Shown here piece after piece: positions 7,963 to 17,087 of a stretch of 64,000 nt of DNA (position 1 is its first letter; each line of letters begins with the position of its first letter). This stretch comes from Pseudonocardia cypriaca. Lineage in GTDB: Bacteria > Actinomycetota > Actinomycetes > Mycobacteriales > Pseudonocardiaceae. The stretch lies in assembly GCF_006717045.1 (NCBI RefSeq), contig NZ_VFPH01000001.1:3286001-3350000 (forward strand), given 5' to 3'. Below the pieces are notes generated by a model that saw nothing but the letters and a program-made list of their open reading frames with translations, was not told the origin of the DNA and ran no database searches. The position numbers and the translations under genes are program-made.

Positions 7963-9048
7963 TCAGACCTCGAGCAGCTCCCGCGTGGTGTGGGTGAGCA
8001 GCTCGGGCCCCGCGTCGCGCACCACGAGCGTGTCCTCGATGCGCACCCCGCCCCGGCCTTCCACGTAGACGCCGGGCTCGACGGTCACCACCATCCCGGC
8101 GGCGAGTGCGCCGGTCCCGGTCTTGCCCACGTACGGCGCCTCGTGGATCTGCAGGCCGACCCCGTGGCCGAGGCCGTGCACGAACTCCTCGCCGCGCCCC
8201 GCCCGCTCGACCACCCCGCGGGCGGCGGCGTCCACCGCCGTGACCTCCGCGCCCGGGGCGAGCGCGGCCCGCCCGGCGGCCTGCGCCTCCGCGACGAGCG
8301 CGTGCAGCTCCCGCTGCCAGTCCGCGGCCGGGCCGAGCACGACGGTGCGGGTCATGTCGGAGTGGTAGCCGTCGACGAGCGCGCCGAAGTCGAGCTTCAC
8401 CAGGTCCCCGCGCTGCAGCTCGGCCCCGGTCGGGCGGTGGTGCGGCACGGCCGAGTGCGCCCCGGCGGCCAGGATCGTCTCGAACGCGGGCCCGGTGGCG
8501 CCGTGGGCCCGCATCCGGTCCTCCAGGTCGAGCGCCACCTCCCGCTCGGTGCGCCCGGGCCGCAGCCCGCCCGCCGCGAGCAGGTCGGCGAGGGCGGCGT
8601 CGCCCACGGCGCACGCTCGGCGCAGCGCCTCCACCTCGTCCGCGTCCTTCACGGCCCGCAGCTCCTGCACGAGCCCGGGTGCTCGGATCATCGGTACGTC
8701 TCCGGCGGCCGCCGCGAGGGCGTCGTGCGCGTCGACGGTGACGGAGTCCGACTCGAACCCCAGTCGTTCGGCGCCCAGCGCACGCGCCTGCTTCGCCAGC
8801 GCGAGCGCGCTGGCCCGGTCGATCACCGGCTCCAGGTCGGGCACCTCGGCGGCGGCCTGCGTGCGGTAGCGGCCGTCGGTGCAGAAGCGGCTCGCGTCGT
8901 CACCGCCCGCGTGCACGAGGAGCGCGGCGTTCGAGCCGGTGAAACCGGTCAGGTAGCGGACGTTGACCAGATCGGTGACGAGCAGGGCGTCTACGCCTGC
9001 GCCCGGCAGCAGCGCGCGCAGGGCGGATCGCCGCGCGGGGAAGGACAT
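7963..9048 (-). CDS. M24 family Xaa-Pro peptidase
   Basis: A 361-residue metallopeptidase of the aminopeptidase P / prolidase family. The creatinase-like N-domain (1-125) is followed by the pita-bread catalytic domain with the dinuclear metal ligands: Asp and Asp in LDFGALVDGYHSDMTRT, His in GLGHGVGLQIHE, Glu in TVEPGVYVEG and Glu in GVRIEDT. It cleaves peptides at X-Pro bonds in the cytoplasm. It sits upstream of efp in the conserved aro-efp neighbourhood. Confidence 0.93.
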   Translation of the reverse strand: MSFPARRSALRALLPGAGVDALLVTDLVNVRYLTGFTGSNAALLVHAGGDDASRFCTDGRYRTQAAAEVPDLEPVIDRASALALAKQARALGAERLGFESDSVTVDAHDALAAAAGDVPMIRAPGLVQELRAVKDADEVEALRRACAVGDAALADLLAAGGLRPGRTEREVALDLEDRMRAHGATGPAFETILAAGAHSAVPHHRPTGAELQRGDLVKLDFGALVDGYHSDMTRTVVLGPAADWQRELHALVAEAQAAGRAALAPGAEVTAVDAAARGVVERAGRGEEFVHGLGHGVGLQIHEAPYVGKTGTGALAAGMVVTVEPGVYVEGRGGVRIEDTLVVRDAGPELLTHTTRELLEV

Positions 9049-9097
9049 GTTGTCACCTTATGTGTCCGCAGGTGCCCATCCGGGGTAGTCGGTCGGC

Positions 9098-9343
9098 ATG
9101 AGAATCGGTACGAGCATCGGGCTGATCGCGCTCGGCTTGATCCTCGCCCTCGCCGTGCGAATCGACCTGGGCGGGATCGACCTCGAGCTCATCGGCTGGA
9201 TCCTGACCATCGTCGGCATCATCGGCCTGATCGCGAGCGTCGTGCTGGCCCGGCAGGCCCGCCCGGTCGTGCGGCGCGAGGCGGAGTACCCGCCCCCGCC
9301 CCCGCACCCGGCGGACCCGCGCTACCCCGACCCGCGCTACTAG
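9098..9343 (+). CDS. DUF6458-type small membrane protein
   Basis: An 81-residue protein with two transmembrane helices (IGLIALGLILALAV and IGWILTIVGIIGLIASVVLA) and a Pro-rich tail (YPPPPPHPADPRYPDPRY). The N-terminal MRIGTSIGLIALG pattern is typical of the DUF6458 family found across actinobacteria; function unknown. It sits alone on the plus strand between minus-strand aroQ and the M24 peptidase. Confidence 0.8.
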   Translation: MRIGTSIGLIALGLILALAVRIDLGGIDLELIGWILTIVGIIGLIASVVLARQARPVVRREAEYPPPPPHPADPRYPDPRY

Positions 9344-9352
9344 GCCTGAGCT

Positions 9353-9799
9353 TCAGACCTGGGCCTGGGTGTGCGTGGCCAGCCAACGCAGCGCCAGCGG
9401 GTATCCGTCCACACCCAGGCCCACGATCACACCCGTGGCGACGCCGGAGATGTAGGAGTGGTGGCGGAACTCCTCGCGCCGGTGCACGTTCGTGATGTGC
9501 ACCTCGATCAGCGGCGCGGTGAGCTGGGCGCACGCGTCCCGCACCGCGACAGAGGTGTGCGTCCAGGCCGCGGCGTTCAGCACGACCGGCGCACCCGCGT
9601 CGGCGGCCTCGTGCAACCAGCCCAGCAGCTCGCCCTCGTAGTTGGTCTGGCGGACCTCCACCTGCAGGCCCAGCTCGGCACCCGTGCGTTCGCACAACGC
9701 GACGAGGTCGGCGTACGTGGTGCGGCCGTAGACGGCCGGCTCCCGCGTGCCGAGACGACCCAGGTTCGGCCCGTTCAGCACCAGCACCCGGCTGCTCAT
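9353..9799 (-). CDS. aroQ: Type II 3-dehydroquinate dehydratase
   Basis: Removes water from 3-dehydroquinate to give 3-dehydroshikimate, the third shikimate-pathway step. The 148-residue dodecameric-type enzyme shows LNGPNLGRLGTREPAVYG with its catalytic Tyr and flexible-loop Arg, QTNYEGELL, NAAAWTHTSVA and the catalytic His in EVHITNVHRREEFRHHSY. ATG overlaps the aroB stop as ATGA. Confidence 0.97.
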   Translation of the reverse strand: MSSRVLVLNGPNLGRLGTREPAVYGRTTYADLVALCERTGAELGLQVEVRQTNYEGELLGWLHEAADAGAPVVLNAAAWTHTSVAVRDACAQLTAPLIEVHITNVHRREEFRHHSYISGVATGVIVGLGVDGYPLALRWLATHTQAQV

Positions 9800-10905
9800 G
9801 CCGACGCTCCCGTCGAGGCTGCTCCGCTCGATACCGCCGCGTACGCGCGTTCGATGAGCTCCGGCTCCGGGCCTTCCAGCCGGCCGGGCTTCGCGAGCCC
9901 GTCGAGCACCACGAACCGCAACGTGCCCGCCCTCGCCTTCTTGTCCCCGCGCATCGACTCGACCAGCTCGGGCAGCGCGTCCGCCGCGTAGCTCACCGGC
10001 AACCCGAGCGAGGAGAGCACCGCCCGGTGCCGGTCGGCGGTGGCGTCGTCGAGCCGGCCCGCCGCCCGCGCCAGCTCGGCGGCGAACACCAGGCCCACGC
10101 TGACCGCCGCGCCGTGGCGCCAGCGGTACTCCTCGCGGCGCTCGATCGCGTGCCCGAGCGTGTGGCCGTAGTTGAGGATCTCCCGCAGGTGCGATTCGCG
10201 CAGGTCGGCCGCCACGACGTCGGCCTTCACCCGGATCGAGCGTTCCACCAGCTCGGGCAGCACCGGGCCAGCCGGGTCCAGCGCCGCCGCCGGGTCCGCC
10301 TCGATGCGCTCCAGGATCACCGGGTCGGCGATGAACCCGGTCTTGACGATCTCCGCGCTGCCCGCCACCAGCTCGGCCGCCGGAAGCGTGTCGAGCACCG
10401 CGAGGTCGACGAGCACCGTGGACGGCTCGTGGAACGCACCGACCAGGTTCTTGCCGGCCGCCGTGTTGATGCCGGTCTTCCCGCCGACCGCCGCGTCGAC
10501 CATCGCGAGCAGCGTGGTGGGCACGTGCACCACCCGCACGCCGCGCATCCAGGTGGCCGCGACGAACCCGGCGAGGTCGGTGACCGCACCACCGCCCAAC
10601 GACACGACGACGTCGCCGCGCGTGAGGCCGACGCGCCCGCAGACCTCCCAGCAGAAGCCCGCGACGGCCAGCGCCTTGCCGTCCTCGGCGTCGGGGACCT
10701 CCACCCGGTGCGCGTCGACGCCTGCGCCCTCCAGCTCCGCCCGGGCCGCTTCCGCGACGTCCGCCAGGGCAGGCTGGTGCACGATCAGCGCGGCGGCCGC
10801 GCCGAGCCCGGCGACCGTGGCGGTCAGCTCGGCGCGCACCCCACGGCCGACGAACACGGGGTAGGGCCGCTCGGTGGCCACATCGATCCGCACCGTCCCA
10901 CTCAC
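9796..10905 (-). CDS. aroB: 3-Dehydroquinate synthase
   Basis: Converts DAHP to 3-dehydroquinate using NAD and a divalent metal. The 369-residue protein shows SLGGGAVTDLAGFVAATWMR for NAD binding, PTTLLAMVDAAVGGKTGIN, and metal ligands Glu and His within GSAEIVKTG and NYGHTLGHAIE. Start is GTG. It lies between aroK and aroQ and overlaps aroQ by four bases. Confidence 0.97.
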   Translation of the reverse strand: MSGTVRIDVATERPYPVFVGRGVRAELTATVAGLGAAAALIVHQPALADVAEAARAELEGAGVDAHRVEVPDAEDGKALAVAGFCWEVCGRVGLTRGDVVVSLGGGAVTDLAGFVAATWMRGVRVVHVPTTLLAMVDAAVGGKTGINTAAGKNLVGAFHEPSTVLVDLAVLDTLPAAELVAGSAEIVKTGFIADPVILERIEADPAAALDPAGPVLPELVERSIRVKADVVAADLRESHLREILNYGHTLGHAIERREEYRWRHGAAVSVGLVFAAELARAAGRLDDATADRHRAVLSSLGLPVSYAADALPELVESMRGDKKARAGTLRFVVLDGLAKPGRLEGPEPELIERAYAAVSSGAASTGASA

Positions 10906-10929
10906 GCGATCACCCTACGGCCGCGCCGG

Positions 10930-11550
10930 TCAGAGGCGGACCGTCGGGTCGGGGAGCGCCGCCCCCTCGCGCGGGGTGGGGCGGTCGAGCGGGTCGTCCG
11001 GGTCGACCGGGTCCTCCTGCGCCGCAGCTGCCGTCTCCCCGATCGCCTCCAGCACCGCCCTGGCCACCTGGTTGGCGCTGAGCCGGTCCGTGGCGACCTG
11101 CACCGTGGCGACCTCCCGGTACAGCGGCGCACGCGCGTCGAGCAGCGCCTTGAACGTGGCCCGCGGGTTGACGCCCGCGAGCAGCGGGCGCGCCGTGGAC
11201 ATGCCGGTGCGCCGCAGTCCGTCGGCCATCCCGACGCTCAGGTGCACGACCCGGTGGGACCGCAGGAGCGCGCGGGTCTCGGCGGCGAGCACGGCACCGC
11301 CACCGAGGGCGAGCACCCCGTCGTGGGTGGCGAGCGCCTCCGCGACGACCTCACGCTCGATGCGCCGGAACCCGTCCTCGCCGTCCTCCAGGAAGAGGTC
11401 GGCGATCGACTTGCCGGTGCGCTCCACGATGATCGCGTCCGCGTCGGCGAACGAGACGCCGAGCCGCCGCGCCAGCACGCGGCCCACCGTGGTCTTCCCG
11501 GCCCCCGGCGGGCCGACGACGACCAGCGTGGGGCGACTTTCGACAGGCAC
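10930..11550 (-). CDS. aroK: Shikimate kinase
   Basis: Phosphorylates shikimate at O3 with ATP. The 206-residue protein has the Walker A GPPGAGKTTVG at 13-23, the shikimate-binding Asp in DADAII, Arg in GFRRIE and GGGAV, and the lid Arg in STARPLLAG. The last 35 residues after GETAAAAQ are an acidic, Pro-rich tail beyond the usual 170-residue enzyme. Start is GTG. Confidence 0.96.
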   Translation of the reverse strand: MPVESRPTLVVVGPPGAGKTTVGRVLARRLGVSFADADAIIVERTGKSIADLFLEDGEDGFRRIEREVVAEALATHDGVLALGGGAVLAAETRALLRSHRVVHLSVGMADGLRRTGMSTARPLLAGVNPRATFKALLDARAPLYREVATVQVATDRLSANQVARAVLEAIGETAAAAQEDPVDPDDPLDRPTPREGAALPDPTVRL

Positions 11551-11634
11551 GCACCCCAGGGTAGTGACCGCGCCCCCACCCCCGATGCGGGGACGTGCAC
11601 CGCTCCGCGCCCGCGCGTCGATCGGAGATCAGAT

Positions 11635-12006
11635 ATGGTGCGCAGGAACCGCATTCCGATGATCGGAGCAGCCGGTGACCCACCGCGAGAGCGATCGGCG
11701 CTGCGAGGGCGATCGGTGACTCACCCCGACGACCTGCCCGCGCCGCTCGACGGCCCCCCGCCTGCCCGGGAACAGCTCCCCCTTCCCCGTCGCCGGCGCC
11801 AGTCGCACATCGAACCGCAGCTGCGCACGCCCGGAGGCGCCGGCACCGGCACCCCGTTCGCCGCGTTCAGCACCGACGCTGCCCCCGAAGCCACCAGGAA
11901 CACCTCGACCGAGTGCTGTGAACGATGCGGGCAGGCCGACCGCGCCGGCGCCTTCCACGCCGGGACCCACCGCGGCCGCAGCCCACGCAAACGCGGCGGC
12001 CGCTGA
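11635..12006 (+). CDS. Orphan protein with a sensor-kinase-like tail motif
   Basis: I do not recognise this 123-residue frame firmly. It has coding-like third-position GC, GGAG 7 nt before the ATG, and the segment REQLPLPRRRRQSHIEPQLR. That segment recalls the LPRR.RQ..L.PQLR tails of actinobacterial nitrate/nitrite-type sensor histidine kinases, but no kinase domain is present. The end holds CCERCGQ, then a basic GRSPRKRGGR. It lies on the opposite strand between aroK and aroC. It could be a relic C-terminus or a small free-standing protein. Confidence 0.45.
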   Translation: MVRRNRIPMIGAAGDPPRERSALRGRSVTHPDDLPAPLDGPPPAREQLPLPRRRRQSHIEPQLRTPGGAGTGTPFAAFSTDAAPEATRNTSTECCERCGQADRAGAFHAGTHRGRSPRKRGGR

Positions 12007-12007
12007 G

Positions 12008-13192
12008 TCAGTCGGTGGGGTCCCCGCCGATCGCGTCGAGGTACCCGCGCAGGTTGCGACGGGTCTCGGCGAGGGAGTCGCCGCCGAACTTCTCCAGCGC
12101 GGCGTCGGCCAGGACCAGCGCGACCATCGCCTCGGCCACCACGCCCGCCGCCGGCACGGCGCAGACGTCCGAACGCTGGTGGATCGCCTGGGCCGCCTCG
12201 CCGGTGGCCACGTCGACCGTGCGCAGCGCCCGCGGGACCGTGGAGATCGGCTTCATGGCGGCCCGGACCCGCACCGGCTCGCCGTTGGTCATCCCACCCT
12301 CGATGCCGCCGGCCCGGTTGGACAGGCGCCGCACCGGGTCTCCGGGCACCATCTCGTCGTGGGCCGCGCTGCCCCGGCGCCGGGCCGTGCGGAACCCGTC
12401 GCCGATCTCGACGCCCTTCATCGCCTGGATGCCCATGAGCACCCCGGCCAGCCGCGCGTCGAGCCTGCGGTCGCTCTGCACGTACGAGCCGATCCCGACC
12501 GGGAGGCCGTAGGCGATCACCTCGACCACGCCGCCGAGCGTGTCGCCGTCCTTCTGCGCCGCGTCGACCTCCGCGACCATGGCCGCGGTGGCCTCGTCCG
12601 TCCAGGCCCGCACCGGGCTCGCGTCCACCCGGTCCAGGTCACCGGGACCAGGGGCCTCCCCCTCCGGTGCCTCCACGGCGCCGAGCTCCACCACGTGCGA
12701 GACGATCGACACGTCGAAGGCCTGGGCCAGGAACGCCTTCGCCACGGTGCCCAGCACCACCCGGGCCGCCGTCTCGCGGGCGCTGGCCCGCTCCAGCACC
12801 GGCCGGGCGTCGTCGAAGCCGTACTTGGTCATGCCGGCGAGGTCGGCGTGACCGGGACGGGGTCGGGTGAGCGGCGCGTTGCGGGCCCGTGCCGCGATCA
12901 GCTCGGGGTCGACCGGGTCGGCCGCCATCACGGTCTCCCACTTCGGCCACTCGGTGTTGCCGATGCGGACCGCGAACGGGCCGCCCTGCGTGAGCCCGTG
13001 CCGGACCCCGCCGATGACCTCGAGCTCGTCGGCCTCGAACTTCATCCGGGCACCGCGGCCGTGCCCCAGCCTGCGTCGGGCCAGCTCCGCCGCGATCTCC
13101 TTGGTGGTGATCTCGACCCCGGCGACCATGCCTTCCAGCACGGCGACCAGGGCAGGACCGTGGGACTCCCCGGCAGTGATCCAGCGCAGCAC
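12008..13192 (-). CDS. aroC: Chorismate synthase
   Basis: Turns EPSP into chorismate with reduced FMN, the last shikimate-pathway step. The 394-residue protein carries RWITAGESHGPALVAVLEGM, GHGRGARM, the RPGHADLAGMTKYGF block, SARETAARV, and the GIEGGMTNG FMN-binding loop. I start at the GTG coding for VLRW, the usual N-terminus; GGAGGTGA is rather far (13 nt), so a start a few codons upstream is possible. It lies 13 bases after the prepilin peptidase stop. Confidence 0.96.
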   Translation of the reverse strand: MLRWITAGESHGPALVAVLEGMVAGVEITTKEIAAELARRRLGHGRGARMKFEADELEVIGGVRHGLTQGGPFAVRIGNTEWPKWETVMAADPVDPELIAARARNAPLTRPRPGHADLAGMTKYGFDDARPVLERASARETAARVVLGTVAKAFLAQAFDVSIVSHVVELGAVEAPEGEAPGPGDLDRVDASPVRAWTDEATAAMVAEVDAAQKDGDTLGGVVEVIAYGLPVGIGSYVQSDRRLDARLAGVLMGIQAMKGVEIGDGFRTARRRGSAAHDEMVPGDPVRRLSNRAGGIEGGMTNGEPVRVRAAMKPISTVPRALRTVDVATGEAAQAIHQRSDVCAVPAAGVVAEAMVALVLADAALEKFGGDSLAETRRNLRGYLDAIGGDPTD

Positions 13193-13205
13193 GATCGCGA
13201 TTCTC

Positions 13206-13919
13206 TCACCTCCCCGCTCCACCGCCGCCCGCGCCCAGAGCCAGCAGGACGACCGTGACGAGCCAGGTGGCCCCGAGCATCGACGGCCCGTGCGGCACGC
13301 TCTGCCCCACCGGATCCCCCGCAGGCGCCCGCGGGTTGATCACGAAGGCCACGGCGAGCAGAGCGCTGGCCGCTGCGGCCACCACCGCGCCGAGCGCGAG
13401 CGCAGGCCACGCCACCGCCGCCAGTACCGCGCCCAGCGGGGCGGCGAGCTTCACATCACCCGCCCCGACCGCCCTCCGGTCGGCGAGGTGCAGCGCGACG
13501 TGCACCGCCGCCGCCACCGCGGCACCTCCCGCTCCCCGGACAACAGCCGCCGAGCCCACCGGCAGCAGGAGCAGCAGCGAGACCGGGAGCGCGGGCACCG
13601 TGAGCGCGTTCGGCAACCGCCGGTGCCGCACGTCGACCACGCCTGCGGCGACGGCGAGCCACCCGAGCCCGAGCACGGCGGGCACCCATGTCCCCGGCAG
13701 CCGGCCGACCGCCCACGCCGCCCCCGTGGCCGTCCACAGCGCCGCCACCCCCAGCTCGCACCACGGAGGCGGGATCCGCGTGCCGCGGCGCAGCCGCCGA
13801 AGCAGCACCCGCGCACCGGCGCCGGCCAGCACGCCGGCGCCACCGAGCATCACGAGCGGAAGCGCGACGCCCACCGGCGCCGTTCCCGCGAGCACCGTTC
13901 CCACCAGCGACATCGCCAT
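13206..13919 (-). CDS. A24-family prepilin peptidase
   Basis: An integral-membrane aspartic protease of 237 residues with seven or so hydrophobic helices. The two catalytic aspartates are in VDVRHRRLPN and GAGDVKLAAPLG, the latter being the GxGD signature. It lacks the Cys-rich N-methylase domain, as in short actinobacterial TadV/PilD-like enzymes. No pilus genes are nearby in the window. Cotranscription with aroC is likely from the 13-bp gap. Confidence 0.88.
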   Translation of the reverse strand: MAMSLVGTVLAGTAPVGVALPLVMLGGAGVLAGAGARVLLRRLRRGTRIPPPWCELGVAALWTATGAAWAVGRLPGTWVPAVLGLGWLAVAAGVVDVRHRRLPNALTVPALPVSLLLLLPVGSAAVVRGAGGAAVAAAVHVALHLADRRAVGAGDVKLAAPLGAVLAAVAWPALALGAVVAAAASALLAVAFVINPRAPAGDPVGQSVPHGPSMLGATWLVTVVLLALGAGGGGAGR

Positions 13920-14136
13920 TGCACTCCCTCCACGTCCGCTCGCCCTCCACGTCCGCTTGCTGCCCCCGATCGTCGGCTCACCGCGGCATCGGTTCGACGA
14001 GCACTTCGGATCTGTGGACAGCCGGACCCCGAGGTGGACAACCAGGGCCGGCCGGGCCCGCGGCGGCGCAGACCGTCGGACCCGTGTGCGTCCCGCCGGT
14101 GAGACATCGGGTACGGCGACGAGGCAGGATCAGGGG

Positions 14137-15003
14137 GTGGAGCGGCAGGAGTTGCGGGTGGCGCGCGCGGTCTTCACGGCCGAGGTCGATCACGGCACGG
14201 CCGAGCTCGTCGGCGACCCCGACCGCCCCCAGGGCTGGACGCTGCTGCTGGACGGCACCGCGCAGTCGCACGTCGACCTCGACGACCCCACCCACCTCGA
14301 GTTCGAGTACGTCCGCCGGCTGGGGCACGTGGCCGACCTCGCGGCCCCGCCCACCCAGCCGCTTCGCACGCTGCACCTCGGCGGCGGGGCCTGGACCCTC
14401 GCCCGCTACATCGCCGCCACCCGTCCCGGGTCCCCGCAGCGGGTGGTCGAGCTGGACGGGGGGCTCGTCGACCTGGTCTCCTCCCGGTTGCCCGCCGACG
14501 ACACCGGCATCGAGGTCACCGTCGGCGACGCGCGGGGCGCGCTCGCCACCGTCGCCGCGGGGTCGGTCGACCTGCTCGTGCTGGACGTGTTCGGCGGCGC
14601 CCGCACGCCTGCCCACCTCACCTCGGTGGAGTTCGTGCGCGCCGCAGCGGCCGTTCTGGCCGCGGGCGGGGTCTACGCCGCGAACGTCGCAGACGGCGGG
14701 GCGCTCGCCTTCGCGCGCACCCAGGTCGCCGCTGCTGCGGCGGTGTTCACCGAGGTCGCCGTGCTGGCGGTCCCGCAGCTGCTGCACGGACGCCGGTTCG
14801 GCAACCTCGTCCTGGTCGCGTCGGATGCCCCGCTGCCGGTGGCCGAGCTCGCGCGCCGGGCCGCGGGCGACGCGTTCCCGGCCCGGGTGCTGGCCGGCGC
14901 CGACCTGCGCGGGTTCGCCGGCGGCGCCACCGTGCCCGTGGACGGGGCCACCACGCCGTCGCCGCTGCCCCCGCCCGGCTTCTTCGGCAGGCCGACGGAC
15001 TGA
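14137..15003 (+). CDS. Spermidine-synthase-like methyltransferase-fold protein
   Basis: A 288-residue Rossmann-fold protein of the spermidine synthase / fused-MFS-type clade. The nucleotide-binding stretch is LHLGGGAWTLARYI, followed by VVELDGGLVDLV and the acidic loop LLVLDVFGGARTPAHLTS. The polyamine-gate residues of true SpeE cannot be confirmed, and actinobacterial members usually have unknown substrates. Start GTG at 14137 is my choice. It occupies, on the opposite strand, the spot between mltG and aroC where aroE is often found. Confidence 0.78.
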   Translation: MERQELRVARAVFTAEVDHGTAELVGDPDRPQGWTLLLDGTAQSHVDLDDPTHLEFEYVRRLGHVADLAAPPTQPLRTLHLGGGAWTLARYIAATRPGSPQRVVELDGGLVDLVSSRLPADDTGIEVTVGDARGALATVAAGSVDLLVLDVFGGARTPAHLTSVEFVRAAAAVLAAGGVYAANVADGGALAFARTQVAAAAAVFTEVAVLAVPQLLHGRRFGNLVLVASDAPLPVAELARRAAGDAFPARVLAGADLRGFAGGATVPVDGATTPSPLPPPGFFGRPTD

Positions 15004-15010
15004 GGAGCGG

Positions 15011-16573
15011 TCAGAAGGCGCCGTTCTGCCGGGCCGCGCGCACGTTGGCGCCGTGCTGGTCGAGCGTCTCCGCGAAGCAGGACGTGCCGTCGGTCTGGCA
15101 CCGCACGAAGTACAGCCACGGTCCCGGTTCGGGTTCCAGGGCCGCGGCGATCGCCTCCCGCCCGGGCGCCGCGATCGGCGTCGGGGGCAGGCCGGCTACC
15201 GCGTAACTGTTGTACGGGCCGGGCCGCGCCCGATCCTCCGCGGTGGTGCGCAGCGCCTGCAGGTCGAGCGGGTAGTTCACCATCGAGTCCAGCTCGAGCC
15301 TGCGCCCGGCGCCGAGCCGGTTGTAGATCACCCGCGCCACCTTCGGCATGTCCGGGTTGATCGCCTCCTTCTCCACGAGCGAGGCGATCGTGAGCACCTG
15401 GTAGGGGTCGGTGCCGATGCTCTGCGCGCCCGCGACCAGGCCGGACGCGGCGAGCCGCTCCCCCGAGGTGGCGAGCAGGCCGCGCAGCACCTCGACGGCG
15501 GACGTGCCGGGCGGCACGTCGTAGCGGCCGGGCACGAGCAGGCCTTCCAGCCTGCGTCGCGGCTCGGCGGCGCTCACGCCCTCGAGAGCCCACTCCGGCA
15601 CGCCGAGGGCGGCGGGATCGGTGTCGGTCATGGCGGAGCGCAGCTCGTCCACCGACACGCACTGCTCCTGCCCGTCCAGGCGGGCGCAGGTGGCATTCGC
15701 GATGAGGCTCAGCACGCCGGGCGCGACCGTGCCGTCGGGTGCCCGCGTGTCGTCGAGCTGGACTCCGCCGCGGATGTCGAGCTCGCCGACGCGGGAGGCC
15801 GGGTCGAGCAGCATCGCGACGGCCGCGGCGCCCGACATCTGCCGGCGCATCTGGTAGAAGCCCGGCTGCACGGAGCGGATGCGGTCCTCCTCCTGGGCCG
15901 CTCGGGTGAACGACTCGGGCGCGGCCACCACGCCGTTCTGCGCGAGGACGGTGCCGATCTGCCTGGTGGAGTCGCCGTCCTCCACCTCGATCACGAGGTC
16001 GCCGGAGCCGGAGCCCTCGAAGTCGGGGACGGTGAACCAGGTGAAGAACGTGTACACACCGCCCGCCGCGATCCCCCCGAGCAGGAGGAGCGCGAGCACG
16101 AGCACCGCGGCGCGCCTGCCCTTCTTCCGGGGTTTCTTCCCGGGCACCCGATCGGGCTCCGCAGCACGCGCGGTGGGTTCGTCGTCGTCGACGGGCGGCG
16201 CGGGATCGTGTCGCCGGCCGGCCGTCGTCCGTGGACCGGACTCGGGCGGCCCCTGCCGTGGAGCGGGCTCCGGCGGCCCCTGCCGCCGAGCGGGATCGGG
16301 CGGACCGTGCCGTGGCGGCTCGGGTGGCCCCTGTCGTGGAGCGGCGGGCTCGGGCGGAGCCGCGCGCCGGCCGGAGGGCGGTCCCGTGACGGGAACCGGC
16401 TCGGTGGGGGCGCCGGACTCCGCGGGCGGTGGGGGACGCAGTGCCTGCCCCGAGCCGATCCGCGGGAGCGGCCTTCCCTGGAGGTGGGGTGGCGGGCCCG
16501 GACGGAGCCCGGGTCGCTCGCCGACACCCGGGGGGCGGGGCGGCCGTCTGGGGTCCCATCCGTCCGGGTTCAC
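15011..16573 (-). CDS. mltG: MltG endolytic transglycosylase
   Basis: MltG cuts nascent peptidoglycan strands at the membrane and ends glycan polymerisation. The 520-residue protein has a 150-residue cytoplasmic Pro/Gly/Arg-rich region with imperfect RQGPPEP repeats, one membrane helix (AAVLVLALLLLGGIAAGGVY) and the YceG domain with Glu401 in LTIASLVEKEA as the catalytic residue, followed by NRL and LDSMVNYPL. The usual EGYLFPDTY is EGLLVPGRY here. It follows ruvX in the conserved alaS-ruvX-mltG order. Confidence 0.94.
   Translation of the reverse strand: MNPDGWDPRRPPRPPGVGERPGLRPGPPPHLQGRPLPRIGSGQALRPPPPAESGAPTEPVPVTGPPSGRRAAPPEPAAPRQGPPEPPRHGPPDPARRQGPPEPAPRQGPPESGPRTTAGRRHDPAPPVDDDEPTARAAEPDRVPGKKPRKKGRRAAVLVLALLLLGGIAAGGVYTFFTWFTVPDFEGSGSGDLVIEVEDGDSTRQIGTVLAQNGVVAAPESFTRAAQEEDRIRSVQPGFYQMRRQMSGAAAVAMLLDPASRVGELDIRGGVQLDDTRAPDGTVAPGVLSLIANATCARLDGQEQCVSVDELRSAMTDTDPAALGVPEWALEGVSAAEPRRRLEGLLVPGRYDVPPGTSAVEVLRGLLATSGERLAASGLVAGAQSIGTDPYQVLTIASLVEKEAINPDMPKVARVIYNRLGAGRRLELDSMVNYPLDLQALRTTAEDRARPGPYNSYAVAGLPPTPIAAPGREAIAAALEPEPGPWLYFVRCQTDGTSCFAETLDQHGANVRAARQNGAF
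16240..16345 (-). repeat. Imperfect 30-36 bp repeats coding a Pro-rich tract
   Basis: Within the cytoplasmic N-terminus of MltG, units coding variants of RQGPPEPAP recur about four times. The low-complexity segment probably expands and contracts by slippage; it could bind SH3-like or cell-wall partners, which is inference only. Confidence 0.7.
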
Positions 16574-16658
16574 GACACCGGAGAGTAGCCATCGGTTGAA
16601 CGCGGCCGCATCGGCGGGTCGGCCGGATGGCGCCGACCGCGCCTCCGACCAGGGGCGA

Positions 16659-17087
16659 TCAGCGGCGCCGGCGCGCGTCCAGCCAACCCTGCAGGATCGC
16701 GACGGCCGCGGCCTGGTCCACGACGGCGCGCTGCTTGCGGCCCTTCACGCCGCGCTCGCGCAGCTGCCGGGTGGCCACGACGGTGGTGAGCCGCTCGTCG
16801 GACAGCTCGACGGGCACGTCGAGGACACCGCTGAGCGCGTCGGCGAAGGCACGGGCCGTCTCCGCGGCCGGGCCGTCCCTCCCCGCGAGCGTCCGGGGCA
16901 GCCCGACGACGACCCCGACCGCCTCGTGCTCGGCCACGAGCCCGGCGATCGCCCGCAGGTCCGACCCGCCGTCGGCGTCGCGCGGGACCGTGACGAGCGG
17001 CGTGGCCAGCACGCCGTCCGGGTCGCAGACCGCGACCCCGACCCGGACGGCGCCGACGTCGATCCCCAGACGCCTCCCCCGCGTCAC
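16659..17087 (-). CDS. ruvX: RuvX/YqgF-family Holliday junction resolvase-like protein
   Basis: A 142-residue RNase H-fold nuclease (pre-16S rRNA processing YqgF/RuvX). Visible motifs are LGIDVGAVRVGVAV with the first catalytic Asp, VVVGLPRTLAG, ELSDERLTTVVA with the acidic pair, and VVDQAAAVAILQGWLD with the last Asp. GTG start overlaps the alaS stop as GTGA. Confidence 0.94.
   Translation of the reverse strand: MTRGRRLGIDVGAVRVGVAVCDPDGVLATPLVTVPRDADGGSDLRAIAGLVAEHEAVGVVVGLPRTLAGRDGPAAETARAFADALSGVLDVPVELSDERLTTVVATRQLRERGVKGRKQRAVVDQAAAVAILQGWLDARRRR

Noticed and set aside
16240..16345. Repeat series that could suggest a CRISPR array
   Set aside because: Units are imperfect, have no spacers and code in frame for the Pro-rich tract of MltG.
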